DNA from: CAYWNK01 sp047639615
GTDB lineage: Bacteria > Planctomycetota > UBA1135 > GCA-002686595
Reading direction: 5' to 3'
DNA length: 14,860 nt
NCBI GenBank assembly: GCA_047639615.1
Contig: JBLIOL010000111.1
Location: 1 to 14,860 of the forward strand
Positions 1 through 6,258 of the stretch are shown one piece after another (the first letter of the stretch is position 1; every line of letters starts with the position of its first letter). Under the pieces are notes generated by a model. It was given only the letters and a program-made list of their open reading frames with translations, was not told where the DNA came from and searched no databases. The translations under genes were made by a program, and so were the position numbers.

Positions 1-5
1 CCTTC

Positions 6-69
6 CCCGACCCACAGCACACCCGACCCACTGCACACCCGACCCACTGCACATCCGACCCACTGCAGA
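6..69. repeat. 16-bp tandem repeat, four units
   Basis: Four contiguous copies of a 16-bp unit (consensus CCCGACCCACTGCACA) lie at 6-21, 22-37, 38-53 and 54-69. The two middle copies are identical; the outer ones differ at one or two positions. There is no spacer, so this is not a CRISPR array. The last copy ends 16 bp before the ATG of the TonB-like gene, so the array fills its promoter and leader region. It may begin before the window. Confidence 0.9.
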
Positions 70-85
70 GTAGACTGCCCAGCCG

Positions 86-829
86 ATGATCACGCCCCTC
101 ACCTACCTGCGACCCCGCGCCAGCCTAGTCTGGAGCGTGGGGGTGCACCTGTCCTTCGGGGCGGTGCTGCTGGGGAGCGGTGTGCTCGTGCTGCGTGCCG
201 CGCCGGCCGCCGGTGAGCCGGTGGTGCTGAGCATGGCGCGTGCTGAGGAACCCTTGATCTTCGTGGAGCCCCAGCCGCTCGAGGAGCTGGAGTCGCTGGA
301 GGTGCTCGAGTCCGACGAGCCCGTGCTGGTAGAGGCGCCGACTGTTGAGCCGGCCTTCGAGGATCCCCGCTGGAACGAAGCTGCGGCTGAACGACTGATC
401 GTCAGACCTGTGGAGCGCCGGGCCTTGCCCGATCGTCAGCGTCGGGATTTCCAACCCCAGCAGCCGCTGCTGGAGACCCGCATGGAGTCCGAGCTACAGC
501 CCGTCGAATCCACGCCGGAGGTGGCCGCTGGCCAGCCCGAGGTCACGGCGCCGGAGCCCTTGCTCGATCACTGCCCGCCGCCGGTATATCCGGCGCGCGC
601 GTCTAGCCGACGCCAGTCAGGCATCGTGCAGCTCATCATCGATGTGGATGCCGACGGCTTGGTAAAGGCCGTCAGCATCGAAGTCTCGAGTGGTCATGCC
701 ATCCTTGACCATGCGGCCCGCAAGGCCGTCCTCGGTTGGCGCTACCGCCCGGCGCTCCTGGCTGGCGAGCCCATCGCTCACACGGTCGCTAAGAGCATCG
801 AGTTCAGCCTCACCGGCTCGCGCCGGTAA
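86..829 (+). CDS. TonB-family energy transducer
   Basis: A 247-residue protein with TonB layout. A short cytoplasmic N-terminus is followed by one membrane anchor (about residues 14-40), then an acidic Pro/Glu-rich periplasmic stretch (about 50-155, with runs such as EELESLEVLESDEP), and a C-terminal TonB domain (about 160-245). The domain shows the expected pattern: 'PPPVYPARAS' entry, a 'GIVQLIIDVDADG' strand, 'SSGHAILDHAARKAVLGWRYRPA', and a final 'AKSIEFSL' strand. In this family the protein couples the ExbB/ExbD proton-driven motor to outer-membrane receptors. No exbB, exbD or receptor gene is visible here, though they could lie upstream. The linker is acidic rather than the usual Pro-Lys type. 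Start is the first ATG; no clear Shine-Dalgarno precedes it, only the 16-bp repeats. The domain assignment is strong; the partner receptor is unknown. Confidence 0.85.
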   Translation: MITPLTYLRPRASLVWSVGVHLSFGAVLLGSGVLVLRAAPAAGEPVVLSMARAEEPLIFVEPQPLEELESLEVLESDEPVLVEAPTVEPAFEDPRWNEAAAERLIVRPVERRALPDRQRRDFQPQQPLLETRMESELQPVESTPEVAAGQPEVTAPEPLLDHCPPPVYPARASSRRQSGIVQLIIDVDADGLVKAVSIEVSSGHAILDHAARKAVLGWRYRPALLAGEPIAHTVAKSIEFSLTGSRR

Positions 830-846
830 GGCCGAAGCATCGGCTA

Positions 847-1007
847 GGAGCGTGTCGCGCATAGCCGAGTTTGCGAGGCATGTGCCATTTTTCGCGAGGC
901 AAGGCGCGCCAATACCCTCGTAACCGTAGCTACTCGGGGTTTGGTGCAACGCAGCATCGCGGATTAGGGCGCGTGGCTCGCGAAGTTGGCTATGTGCGAC
1001 CTGCTCC
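847..1007. mobile_element. Foldback MITE candidate with TA target duplication
   Basis: A 161-bp imperfect palindrome. The left end GGAGCGTGTCGCGCATAGCC matches the reverse complement of the right end (GGAGCAGGTCGCACATAGCC) at 17 of 20 positions. Similarity continues colinearly inward through GCGAG, CGCGA and CCAA blocks to a centre at GTAGCTAC (926-933). The element is bounded by TA at 845-846 and 1008-1009, as expected for elements mobilised by IS630/Tc1-mariner transposases. It has no ORF of its own. It sits between the convergent TonB-like and protease genes and abuts the protease stop codon. Non-autonomous status and the transposase family are inference from structure; copy number cannot be seen in this window. 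Confidence 0.7.
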
Positions 1008-2971
1008 TAGTTGCTGCCGCAGTCGGTGACGTTGTCGCCGGGGGCATAGGTCAGGCTCCCGTGGGTTACGTCATCCACGCAGGCGGTGTAGTTCAAGCGG
1101 CCTTTCTTGGCGGCGCTTGAGAGCAGCACGGCGACGCCGTTGGCATCGGTGCTGGCGTTCATGGTCTCGTTCAGATCGCCGCTGGCCGTAGCGGTCACGC
1201 TCGCGCCGGAGACCGGGTTGCCCTGGTCATCGCGGATAGTGATCGTGACGCGCATGACCTTGTTGCCGCCGCCGATGGACTGGGTCGTGGCTACCACGGA
1301 GTCCACATGCATGGTTGTCGCCGGTCCGCCGCCCTGGGGGGTGCCGGAGGCTTCGCCGCTGTTGCCGCTCTCGTTGCCGGTCGTGTCGGAGGCGCTGACC
1401 ACGTAGTAGTAGGTCGTGCCGTTGGAAAGGCCGGAGTCTGAGTAGGCGCTCGCGCCGAGCAGGGAACCGGTGACCGCGGAGTAAGGCCCGCCGCTCGAAG
1501 TGGAGCGGTAGACGCTGTAGCCCGCCAGGTCGGCTTCGCCGTTGTCGGCCCAGTCGAGATCAATGCTGCCGTCGCCGGCCGTAGCGCTGAGACCGCCGGG
1601 TGCGCCGGGGGGCGTGGTGTCGCCACCGCCACCGCCGCCGTTGCCTACCGCTGCTTGCGCGTCGAGCACACCGCCGGTGGTAGTGATGCCGGACATGGCT
1701 GCGCTGGGACGCGCGCTCGAGAGGATGCGGTTGATCACCTGGCCATAGGTCCAGGAGGGGTTCTCCGAGTAGACCAAAGCCGCTACGCCAGCCACGTGCG
1801 GGCTAGCCATGGAGGTGCCGCTGTTCCAGACGTAGCCGTCACCCTTGTAGGTCGAGGCGATTTGGTCGCCAGGCGCGCCGATGTCGACGGAGTTGGCGCC
1901 GTAGTTCGAGAAGCTCGCGCGCCCGTCATCGTTGGTGGTCGCTGCCACGGAGATGATGTTGTCCACGGTGTAGGAACCGGGGTAGGAGGGCGAGTTGTCG
2001 TTGTTAGAATTATCGTTGCCAGCGGCAGCCACGAAGACGTGGCCCACGGCGCGCGAAGCGTCGATAGCGTCGTAGAGCGCCTGGGAGAAGCCGCCGCCGC
2101 CCCAGGAGTTGTTCGAGACCTTGACGTTCATGGTGGTGCAGTACTCGATGGCGTCGATGGCGTCGGAAGTGTAGCCGCCGTTGGGGCCCAGGAACTTGAG
2201 CGGCATCAGCTTGCAGTTCCAGTTCACGCCGGTAACTCCGATGCCGTTGTTGCCAACCGCGCCGACGGTGCCGGAGGTGTGCGTGCCGTGCCCGTCCTTG
2301 TCATCCGGGTCGTTCTTGTTGCGGTTGAAGTTCCAACCGTTCACATCGTCCACGTAGCCGTTGCCATCATCGTCCACGCCGTTGCCGGCGATCTCGCCCG
2401 GGTTGGTATAGAGGTTGGCGGCTAGGTCTTCGTGGGTGACCTGCATGCCGGAGTCGATGACTGCGATGACGAAGTTCGCGTCGCCGGTGGTCACGTCCCA
2501 GGCCTGGGGTGCATTGATGTCGAAGCCGGCGGTGCCGGGGTCGTTGTTGGTGGTCTGGCCTGTGTTCTCCATGCCCCACTGCAGGTTGTAGAAGGTGTCG
2601 TTCGGCACCTGGTACTTGCGCTGAACCTGGTTGCGCTCGGCGTAGGCCACAAAGGGCGCTAGGCGCGCGATGACCTGGTCTACGTCTGTGCCAACGCCCA
2701 CCAGTTCCAGTCCGCTCACGTGGGTGAAGCCACGCAGGGAGACGGCGCCAACGCTTTGCAGAATGGCTGTGCGCTGTGCAGCGATCTCGCCCTCGTGGAA
2801 GCGCACCAGGATCGTGGTCGGGTCGTGGGTCAGATTGGGATTTGTGTCGAGGATCTCATTGGATCGCTGACGGGCTGCTTCCTGAAGGGAGGCCTCTTGG
2901 GCGCTGGCGCCTGAGGCGGCGGCTATGGATAGAAGAGCGGATAGGAATAGACGTAGTTGGCTCGTTTTCAT
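1007..2971 (-). CDS. Secreted subtilisin-like serine protease (S8) with Fn3 and Ig-like C-terminal domains
   Basis: Numbered from the ATG at 2971 (654 residues), which is preferred over an in-frame start 17 codons upstream because it begins a clean Sec signal peptide (MKTSQLRLFLSALL..., predicted cleavage after ASA at 24). A propeptide-like region (about 35-120) precedes an S8 domain (about 130-445). The catalytic residues are visible: Asp in 'AVIDSG' (about 173), His in 'DGHGTHTSG' (about 228), Asn in 'AAAGND' (about 319) and Ser in 'SGTSMASPHVAG' (about 387). An insert 'VDDDGNGYVDDVNGWNF' (about 199-215) resembles calcium-binding loops common in environmental subtilases. A Gly-rich hinge leads to a fibronectin III domain (about 452-546) and an invasin/Big-like beta domain (about 560-654). 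Probably an extracellular endoprotease. The stop codon TAG coincides with the edge of the 847-1007 element. Monocistronic as far as visible. Confidence 0.93.
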   Translation of the reverse strand: MKTSQLRLFLSALLSIAAASGASAQEASLQEAARQRSNEILDTNPNLTHDPTTILVRFHEGEIAAQRTAILQSVGAVSLRGFTHVSGLELVGVGTDVDQVIARLAPFVAYAERNQVQRKYQVPNDTFYNLQWGMENTGQTTNNDPGTAGFDINAPQAWDVTTGDANFVIAVIDSGMQVTHEDLAANLYTNPGEIAGNGVDDDGNGYVDDVNGWNFNRNKNDPDDKDGHGTHTSGTVGAVGNNGIGVTGVNWNCKLMPLKFLGPNGGYTSDAIDAIEYCTTMNVKVSNNSWGGGGFSQALYDAIDASRAVGHVFVAAAGNDNSNNDNSPSYPGSYTVDNIISVAATTNDDGRASFSNYGANSVDIGAPGDQIASTYKGDGYVWNSGTSMASPHVAGVAALVYSENPSWTYGQVINRILSSARPSAAMSGITTTGGVLDAQAAVGNGGGGGGDTTPPGAPGGLSATAGDGSIDLDWADNGEADLAGYSVYRSTSSGGPYSAVTGSLLGASAYSDSGLSNGTTYYYVVSASDTTGNESGNSGEASGTPQGGGPATTMHVDSVVATTQSIGGGNKVMRVTITIRDDQGNPVSGASVTATASGDLNETMNASTDANGVAVLLSSAAKKGRLNYTACVDDVTHGSLTYAPGDNVTDCGSN

Positions 2972-3080
2972 GGCAGGCAACTTGGCGTGGAGTAGGGCGA
3001 GAGAGTGCCCAGGGGAAGTCACGCAGGGTTGGACTCAGCCTACGCTACATCTTCATTACCGTGGCCTTGCCTGCCTTGAA

Positions 3081-3107
3081 GGGGCCTCCACGAGGGGCGG
3101 AGGCCCC
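3081..3107 (-). terminator. Hairpin after the HAF-repeat gene fragment
   Basis: A perfect 9-bp GC stem, GGGGCCTCC (3081-3089) with GGAGGCCCC (3099-3107), and a 9-nt loop. It lies 6 bp past the stop of the truncated HAF gene in that gene's direction. Only TT then CAAGG follows on the minus strand, so the U-tract is poor; it may end transcription weakly or act as a 3' stabiliser. Confidence 0.5.
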
Positions 3108-3113
3108 GCTCGA

Positions 3114-3587
3114 CTAGCGCAGGGTGCGCACGATGAGGTTGCTCACGTGGCAGCTGGCGGGGTCGGCGGCTTGCACGAAGAGACCTTTGCCGGCCATGCT
3201 CGAGGGCAGGAAGAGGCTCAGCTGGGCCTTGCCCTCGGCGTCGGTTTGGACGATGACCATGCGCGGGTCGGAGGTCTCGATGCTCAGCCCGGTGCAACCA
3301 GGGATGAGGGTCGTCATGGGAACGCCGACGGGCGTGAGCAAGTAGGCCACGCTGTTGTTGTTGAACCTGCCGAAGCCGACGATCTGGTCGCGGTCGTTGA
3401 TGCCGTAGGCGTCGTCCAAGGCCCAGCCCTGACCGTTGACGAGCAGAGCGTTTAGATCGTAGAGCACGGAGTCATGCCACACGGCCCCGGTGCGTTCCGT
3501 AGCGTTGTAGCTGTAGCTCACGATCACACCGTGGTCGTTGATGTCGAATGCGGATGCGCCATAGGCAAAGCCTAGGTTGCCCAGATT
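3114..3587 (-). pseudogene. C-terminal fragment of a HAF-repeat exoprotein, 5' end missing
   Basis: The reading frame runs from about 3587 down to a TAG at 3114-3116, about 157 residues. It contains HAF-type repeats: 'NLGNLGFAYGASAFDIND' followed by 'HGVIVSYS...', then 'AYGINDRDQIVGFGRF...AYLLTPVG'. These match the 'DLGTLGG...AYGINDxGQIVG...AFLxTP' pattern of extracellular HAF repeat proteins. The tail ('GCTGLSIETSDPRM...' to 'VQAADPASCHVSNLIVRTLR') resembles the terminal module of planctomycete-type exported proteins. No signal peptide and no earlier repeats are present: upstream the frame loses similarity and hits a stop near 3640. A GTG at 3527 could serve as start but would cut through a repeat. 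The 5' part was probably lost at the junction shared with the neighbouring hydrolase fragment. Confidence 0.7.
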
Positions 3588-3895
3588 GGGGTGATGCCCT
3601 CCGCGAACCGGTGCTAAGCGACATCCCCACGCTCTTCGTCAGCGGCACCTTCGACGCGGCCACGCCTCCGGATCAGGCGGAACTCGTGCGTGCGGGCTTC
3701 CCCAACTCCGGCCACCTGATCGTGCAGTTCTCAGGTTACGACGATCTGCTGCCCGACCCGCGCGTCCAGAAACGCATCGTCGCCTTCCTCGCAGGCGCGC
3801 AACCGCAGGACGAACTCCTCGAGCGACCGATGCTAGAGTTCGCGCCCCTCTTTGGATCCGTGAGCAACGTCTCACATCCGGCGCTTGGCCGCTAG
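3578..3895 (+). pseudogene. C-terminal fragment of an alpha/beta hydrolase (TAP-like family)
   Basis: About 105 codons, open to the TAG at 3893-3895. 'CPDWGDALREPVLSDIPTLF' followed by 'VSGTFDAATPPDQAELVRAG' and 'FPNSGHLIVQFSGYDDLLPD' match the C-terminal third of tripeptidyl-aminopeptidase/proline-iminopeptidase-like hydrolases. There, the 'SGTxDxxTP' motif holds the catalytic Asp and the His follows in 'GHD'. Here that position reads 'SGYDDL', so the usual catalytic His appears to be replaced by Tyr. The nucleophile-elbow half and signal peptide are absent; similarity begins abruptly near 3578. An ATG at 3548 is in frame, but the ten residues before Cys (MRMRHRQSLG) do not fit the family. 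Almost certainly non-functional. The stop overlaps the convergent cytochrome gene's stop within a CTAG. Confidence 0.72.
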
Positions 3896-4746
3896 AAGGG
3901 CGGCTTGAGCCAGTTCGCGCCGTAGGAGAGGATGCCGCCCGTGTGGCCGGCGAACCCGACAAGAACCGCGAGCACTAGCAGGAGCCAAAACCGTTTCCTG
4001 GGCCATCGATAATAGGCGCGCCAGATGAGCATGGCGCTGACGGCGGTGGCTACGCCGAGCCAACGGTGGTTGAAGAGTTCGTCGCCGCCGCTAGCGCGGC
4101 TCTCGGCCAGCTGCCAGCCGAGCAGCGCTGAGGGAATCGAGCCGAGTGCGCCCACGGCTAGGCAGAAGCCGGCGGCGATGTCGGTCTTCCAGCTCGGGCG
4201 CAGGGCGAAGAGCAGTTGCGCGAGGAAGGCGGCGCTGAGTAGGCCTATCGGGAAGTGCACCACGATGGGGTGGAAGTGGCTGAGCCACTTGAGCACCGGG
4301 TTCATGGGCTCTTTCTTGGGGGGCTCCTGCGCTTCCGCAGCTTCCTCGGTAGTCGGTGCATCAGGCGCGGGCACCTTAGCGCCGTCCATGATCCAGGCGG
4401 CGATCACGGCTTTCTCGGCCTCGTTCAGCATGGGGATGTCCGAGTCCTCGGGCGGCATCTCCTCGAACTCGATCAGCGAATAGAGCTCCGATTCTTCGGT
4501 GTCCCCGGGCACGATCAGTTGGGCGTCGGCCGCGGTGGCGGCCAAGTCTAAGGCGCCATCCCATTTCTTAAGGGCCTTGGGGTCCTCGGCCCCCGGGGCG
4601 TGGCAGCTAGCGCAGCGTTCGTCGAGCAGCTTGGCCACGGCCTCGAGATCCACGGGGACGGCAGTGTCTTGGGCCCCCCCGTCTTGGGATAGGGCTAGGC
4701 CGCTGGTGGCCAGCAAGAGCGTGGCGATGAATCGGAAGCGCAGCAT
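3892..4746 (-). CDS. Cytochrome c domain fused to a DUF2231 membrane domain
   Basis: A 284-residue protein. An N-terminal signal or anchor (1-20) precedes a planctomycete-type cytochrome c domain with a single haem site CASCH (45-49). That domain also has 'LIVPGDTEESELYSLI' and 'EEMPPEDSDIPMLNEAEKAVIAAWI', where Met97 of 'EMPP' is a candidate axial ligand. An acidic/Pro-rich linker (about 124-148) leads to a DUF2231-type four-helix membrane region starting at 'HFHPIVVHFPIGLL' (157-170), with further conserved-looking His in 'NHRWLG' and 'GHTGG'. It probably accepts or passes electrons on the periplasmic face; the membrane part may bind haem or metal through its histidines, but that is inference. 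It lies 3 bp after the P460-type gene, so they are almost surely co-transcribed. Gene ends overlap with the hydrolase fragment. Confidence 0.82.
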   Translation of the reverse strand: MLRFRFIATLLLATSGLALSQDGGAQDTAVPVDLEAVAKLLDERCASCHAPGAEDPKALKKWDGALDLAATAADAQLIVPGDTEESELYSLIEFEEMPPEDSDIPMLNEAEKAVIAAWIMDGAKVPAPDAPTTEEAAEAQEPPKKEPMNPVLKWLSHFHPIVVHFPIGLLSAAFLAQLLFALRPSWKTDIAAGFCLAVGALGSIPSALLGWQLAESRASGGDELFNHRWLGVATAVSAMLIWRAYYRWPRKRFWLLLVLAVLVGFAGHTGGILSYGANWLKPPF

Positions 4747-4749
4747 GGA

Positions 4750-5217
4750 TCAGTCGTTCAGGAAGACGAAGTCGTCATTGCCGGCATCGAAGTGGCAGTC
4801 GGCGCACATGCCAACCTTGCCGGAGTGGGTCAGTGCGCCGTCGGCGTCGAAGCGTGCCCAGAACCAATCGCCGTTGTCCGGGTCGTAGCCTTCGATGCGC
4901 TTCATGACTGTGAGGTTGTTGGGCAGGGCTTGGCCTTCGCTGGAGTAGCTCTCCTTGACGATGACTGAGCCCATGGGCGGGTTGGTCTGATCGCCGGCGG
5001 CGATGTCGTTGATGTAAGAGGCTACGAAGGTGCCATGGGGACGTTTGCCCCTCTGGCGGCCCGGGTGTTTCTCAAACTGGCCCCACTCTTGGTGGTCAGC
5101 GATCTCACGCCAGAGCGAGGCGCCGGCGGATTGATCCTCGGGAGTGCCGAGCGAGGCGCAGGCGCTGACGGCGGCGAAGGCTAGGGCTGCGGCTAGGAGC
5201 TTGGTGTGTTGCTGCAT
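4750..5217 (-). CDS. Cytochrome P460-family lipoprotein
   Basis: 155 residues. An N-terminal signal peptide ends in a lipobox-like 'AVSAC' with Cys20 as the lipidation site. The body has the P460 fold pattern: 'WREIADHQEWGQFEKHPG', 'HGTFVASYINDIAA', 'PPMGSVIVKESYSSEG', 'LTVMKRIEGYDPDNGDWFWA' and a C-terminal haem site 'CADCH' (138-142) followed by 'FDAGNDDFVFLND'. Characterised P460 proteins oxidise hydroxylamine using a Lys-crosslinked haem; many homologues in non-nitrifiers have unknown substrates, so a detoxification or redox role is only suggested. First gene of a two-gene operon with the cytochrome c/DUF2231 protein. The promoter must lie in the 261-bp divergent gap before 5479, where no convincing -35/-10 was recognised. 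Confidence 0.8.
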   Translation of the reverse strand: MQQHTKLLAAALAFAAVSACASLGTPEDQSAGASLWREIADHQEWGQFEKHPGRQRGKRPHGTFVASYINDIAAGDQTNPPMGSVIVKESYSSEGQALPNNLTVMKRIEGYDPDNGDWFWARFDADGALTHSGKVGMCADCHFDAGNDDFVFLND

Positions 5218-5478
5218 GGGTTCGGGGGGCGGTCGAGGCTGAGGAGCACACTACAGGCTTGTCCTGCAGGCGAATAGCCTGGAGATCGCGGGGTCGGTAG
5301 GCCGCTTGTGCGTAGACCGGGGGACGGCGTGACCGGCGTCTCGGGATTGGGCAAAAGCAGACCGGGGCGGAGGGCTGCGAAGGCAATCCGGCCTTCTTGT
5401 GTGGGAGCGCCCTGCTTGCCCACGCAGCCGGGGTAGACTTCGGCCATCCGTTCCGTTGTCCCTTCTCCCGCTGCGACC

Positions 5479-6258
5479 GTGACCGATTCATCCTCCTCTC
5501 GTTTAGCCCCCGTGGGGGTCATCCCCGCCGCTGGCAAGGGTCTGCGCTTGGGACTCCCGTACCCCAAGGAGCTCTACCCGATCATCAGTGGCGGGCGCTA
5601 CAAGCCCGTGGCCGAGCACATCCTCGAGAACATGGTGGCTGCGGGCGTGGAGCACGTGGTCTTCGTGATCAACGAGACCAAGCACCAGCTGATCGGCTAC
5701 TTCGGCGACGGCGCGCGCTTCGGTTGTCGCATCAGCTACGCCTACCAGGATCCCGACCGCAAGGGCCAGGGCGGTTCGGCGGGCTTAGCCGAGGCCTTGG
5801 ACGCGGCCTATCACCTCTACCATGGGCGCCAGGTTGTGTTCGGCATGGCCGACACGATCATCACGCCGCTGGATGCCTTCAAGCCGCTCATGGCGGACCC
5901 GGAAGTAGACGTACACCTGGGGCTGTTCCATACGGACACGCCGGAGATGATGGCCCCTGTGGATCACGATGGGGCCGGCGGGGTGCGCGCGATCCATGAC
6001 AAGCAGGCGCCCTCGGGGCTGCAGGACACGTGGGGTTTGATCGTTTGGGGCCCGCGCTTTAGCGAGTACTTGCACGAACGCGTGGCCTCCGATGGGGCGG
6101 CGGACTTTGCGACGATCCTGAATGGCGCACTGGCCGAGGGCTTCGCCTTCCGCGCCACCAAGCTTGAAGGATCTAGCTACACGGATGTGGGTACCTACGA
6201 GGCCATCGAACTCCTCGAACGCGGCCAACACCAACAGCCGGGTGGAGACCCCGCGTGA
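5479..6258 (+). CDS. NDP-sugar pyrophosphorylase-like nucleotidyltransferase
   Basis: A 259-residue GT-A fold nucleotidyltransferase with a GTG start. The signature 'GVIPAAGKGLRLG' (13-25) followed by 'YPKELYPI' (28-35) is the nucleotide-binding loop and catalytic Lys region of glucose-1-phosphate thymidylyl/uridylyltransferases. 'GQGGSAGLAEAL' (96-107) matches the 'G.A.A' base/sugar loop, 'FGMADTII' (121-128) carries the metal-binding Asp, and 'GSSYTDVGTYEAIELL' matches the C-terminal 'WxDxGT' element. It lacks the C-terminal acyltransferase repeats of GlmU types. Probably activates a sugar 1-phosphate for the two downstream glycosyltransferases; the sugar and nucleotide are not determined. 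Its TGA overlaps the next gene's GTG by 4 bp. A GTG at 5512 is a less likely start. Confidence 0.83.
   Translation: MTDSSSSRLAPVGVIPAAGKGLRLGLPYPKELYPIISGGRYKPVAEHILENMVAAGVEHVVFVINETKHQLIGYFGDGARFGCRISYAYQDPDRKGQGGSAGLAEALDAAYHLYHGRQVVFGMADTIITPLDAFKPLMADPEVDVHLGLFHTDTPEMMAPVDHDGAGGVRAIHDKQAPSGLQDTWGLIVWGPRFSEYLHERVASDGAADFATILNGALAEGFAFRATKLEGSSYTDVGTYEAIELLERGQHQQPGGDPA

Noticed and set aside
6..69. CRISPR array
   Set aside because: Units are 16 bp, directly abutting, with no spacers and no cas genes.
1655..2425. 256-codon plus-strand open frame opposite the protease
   Set aside because: Translation is Val/Gly/Ala/His-rich with no family motif; it is the antisense shadow of the S8 protease, whose catalytic motifs are unambiguous.
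5191..5202. CTAGGAGC match to the foldback element's end inside the P460 gene
   Set aside because: Only 8 bp match, lying within the signal peptide coding region with no partner arm; chance match.
5397..5999. 200-codon plus-strand frame overlapping the nucleotidyltransferase
   Set aside because: Arg/Gly/Pro-rich frame-shifted reading of the same DNA; the overlapping frame holds the nucleotide-binding and metal motifs.
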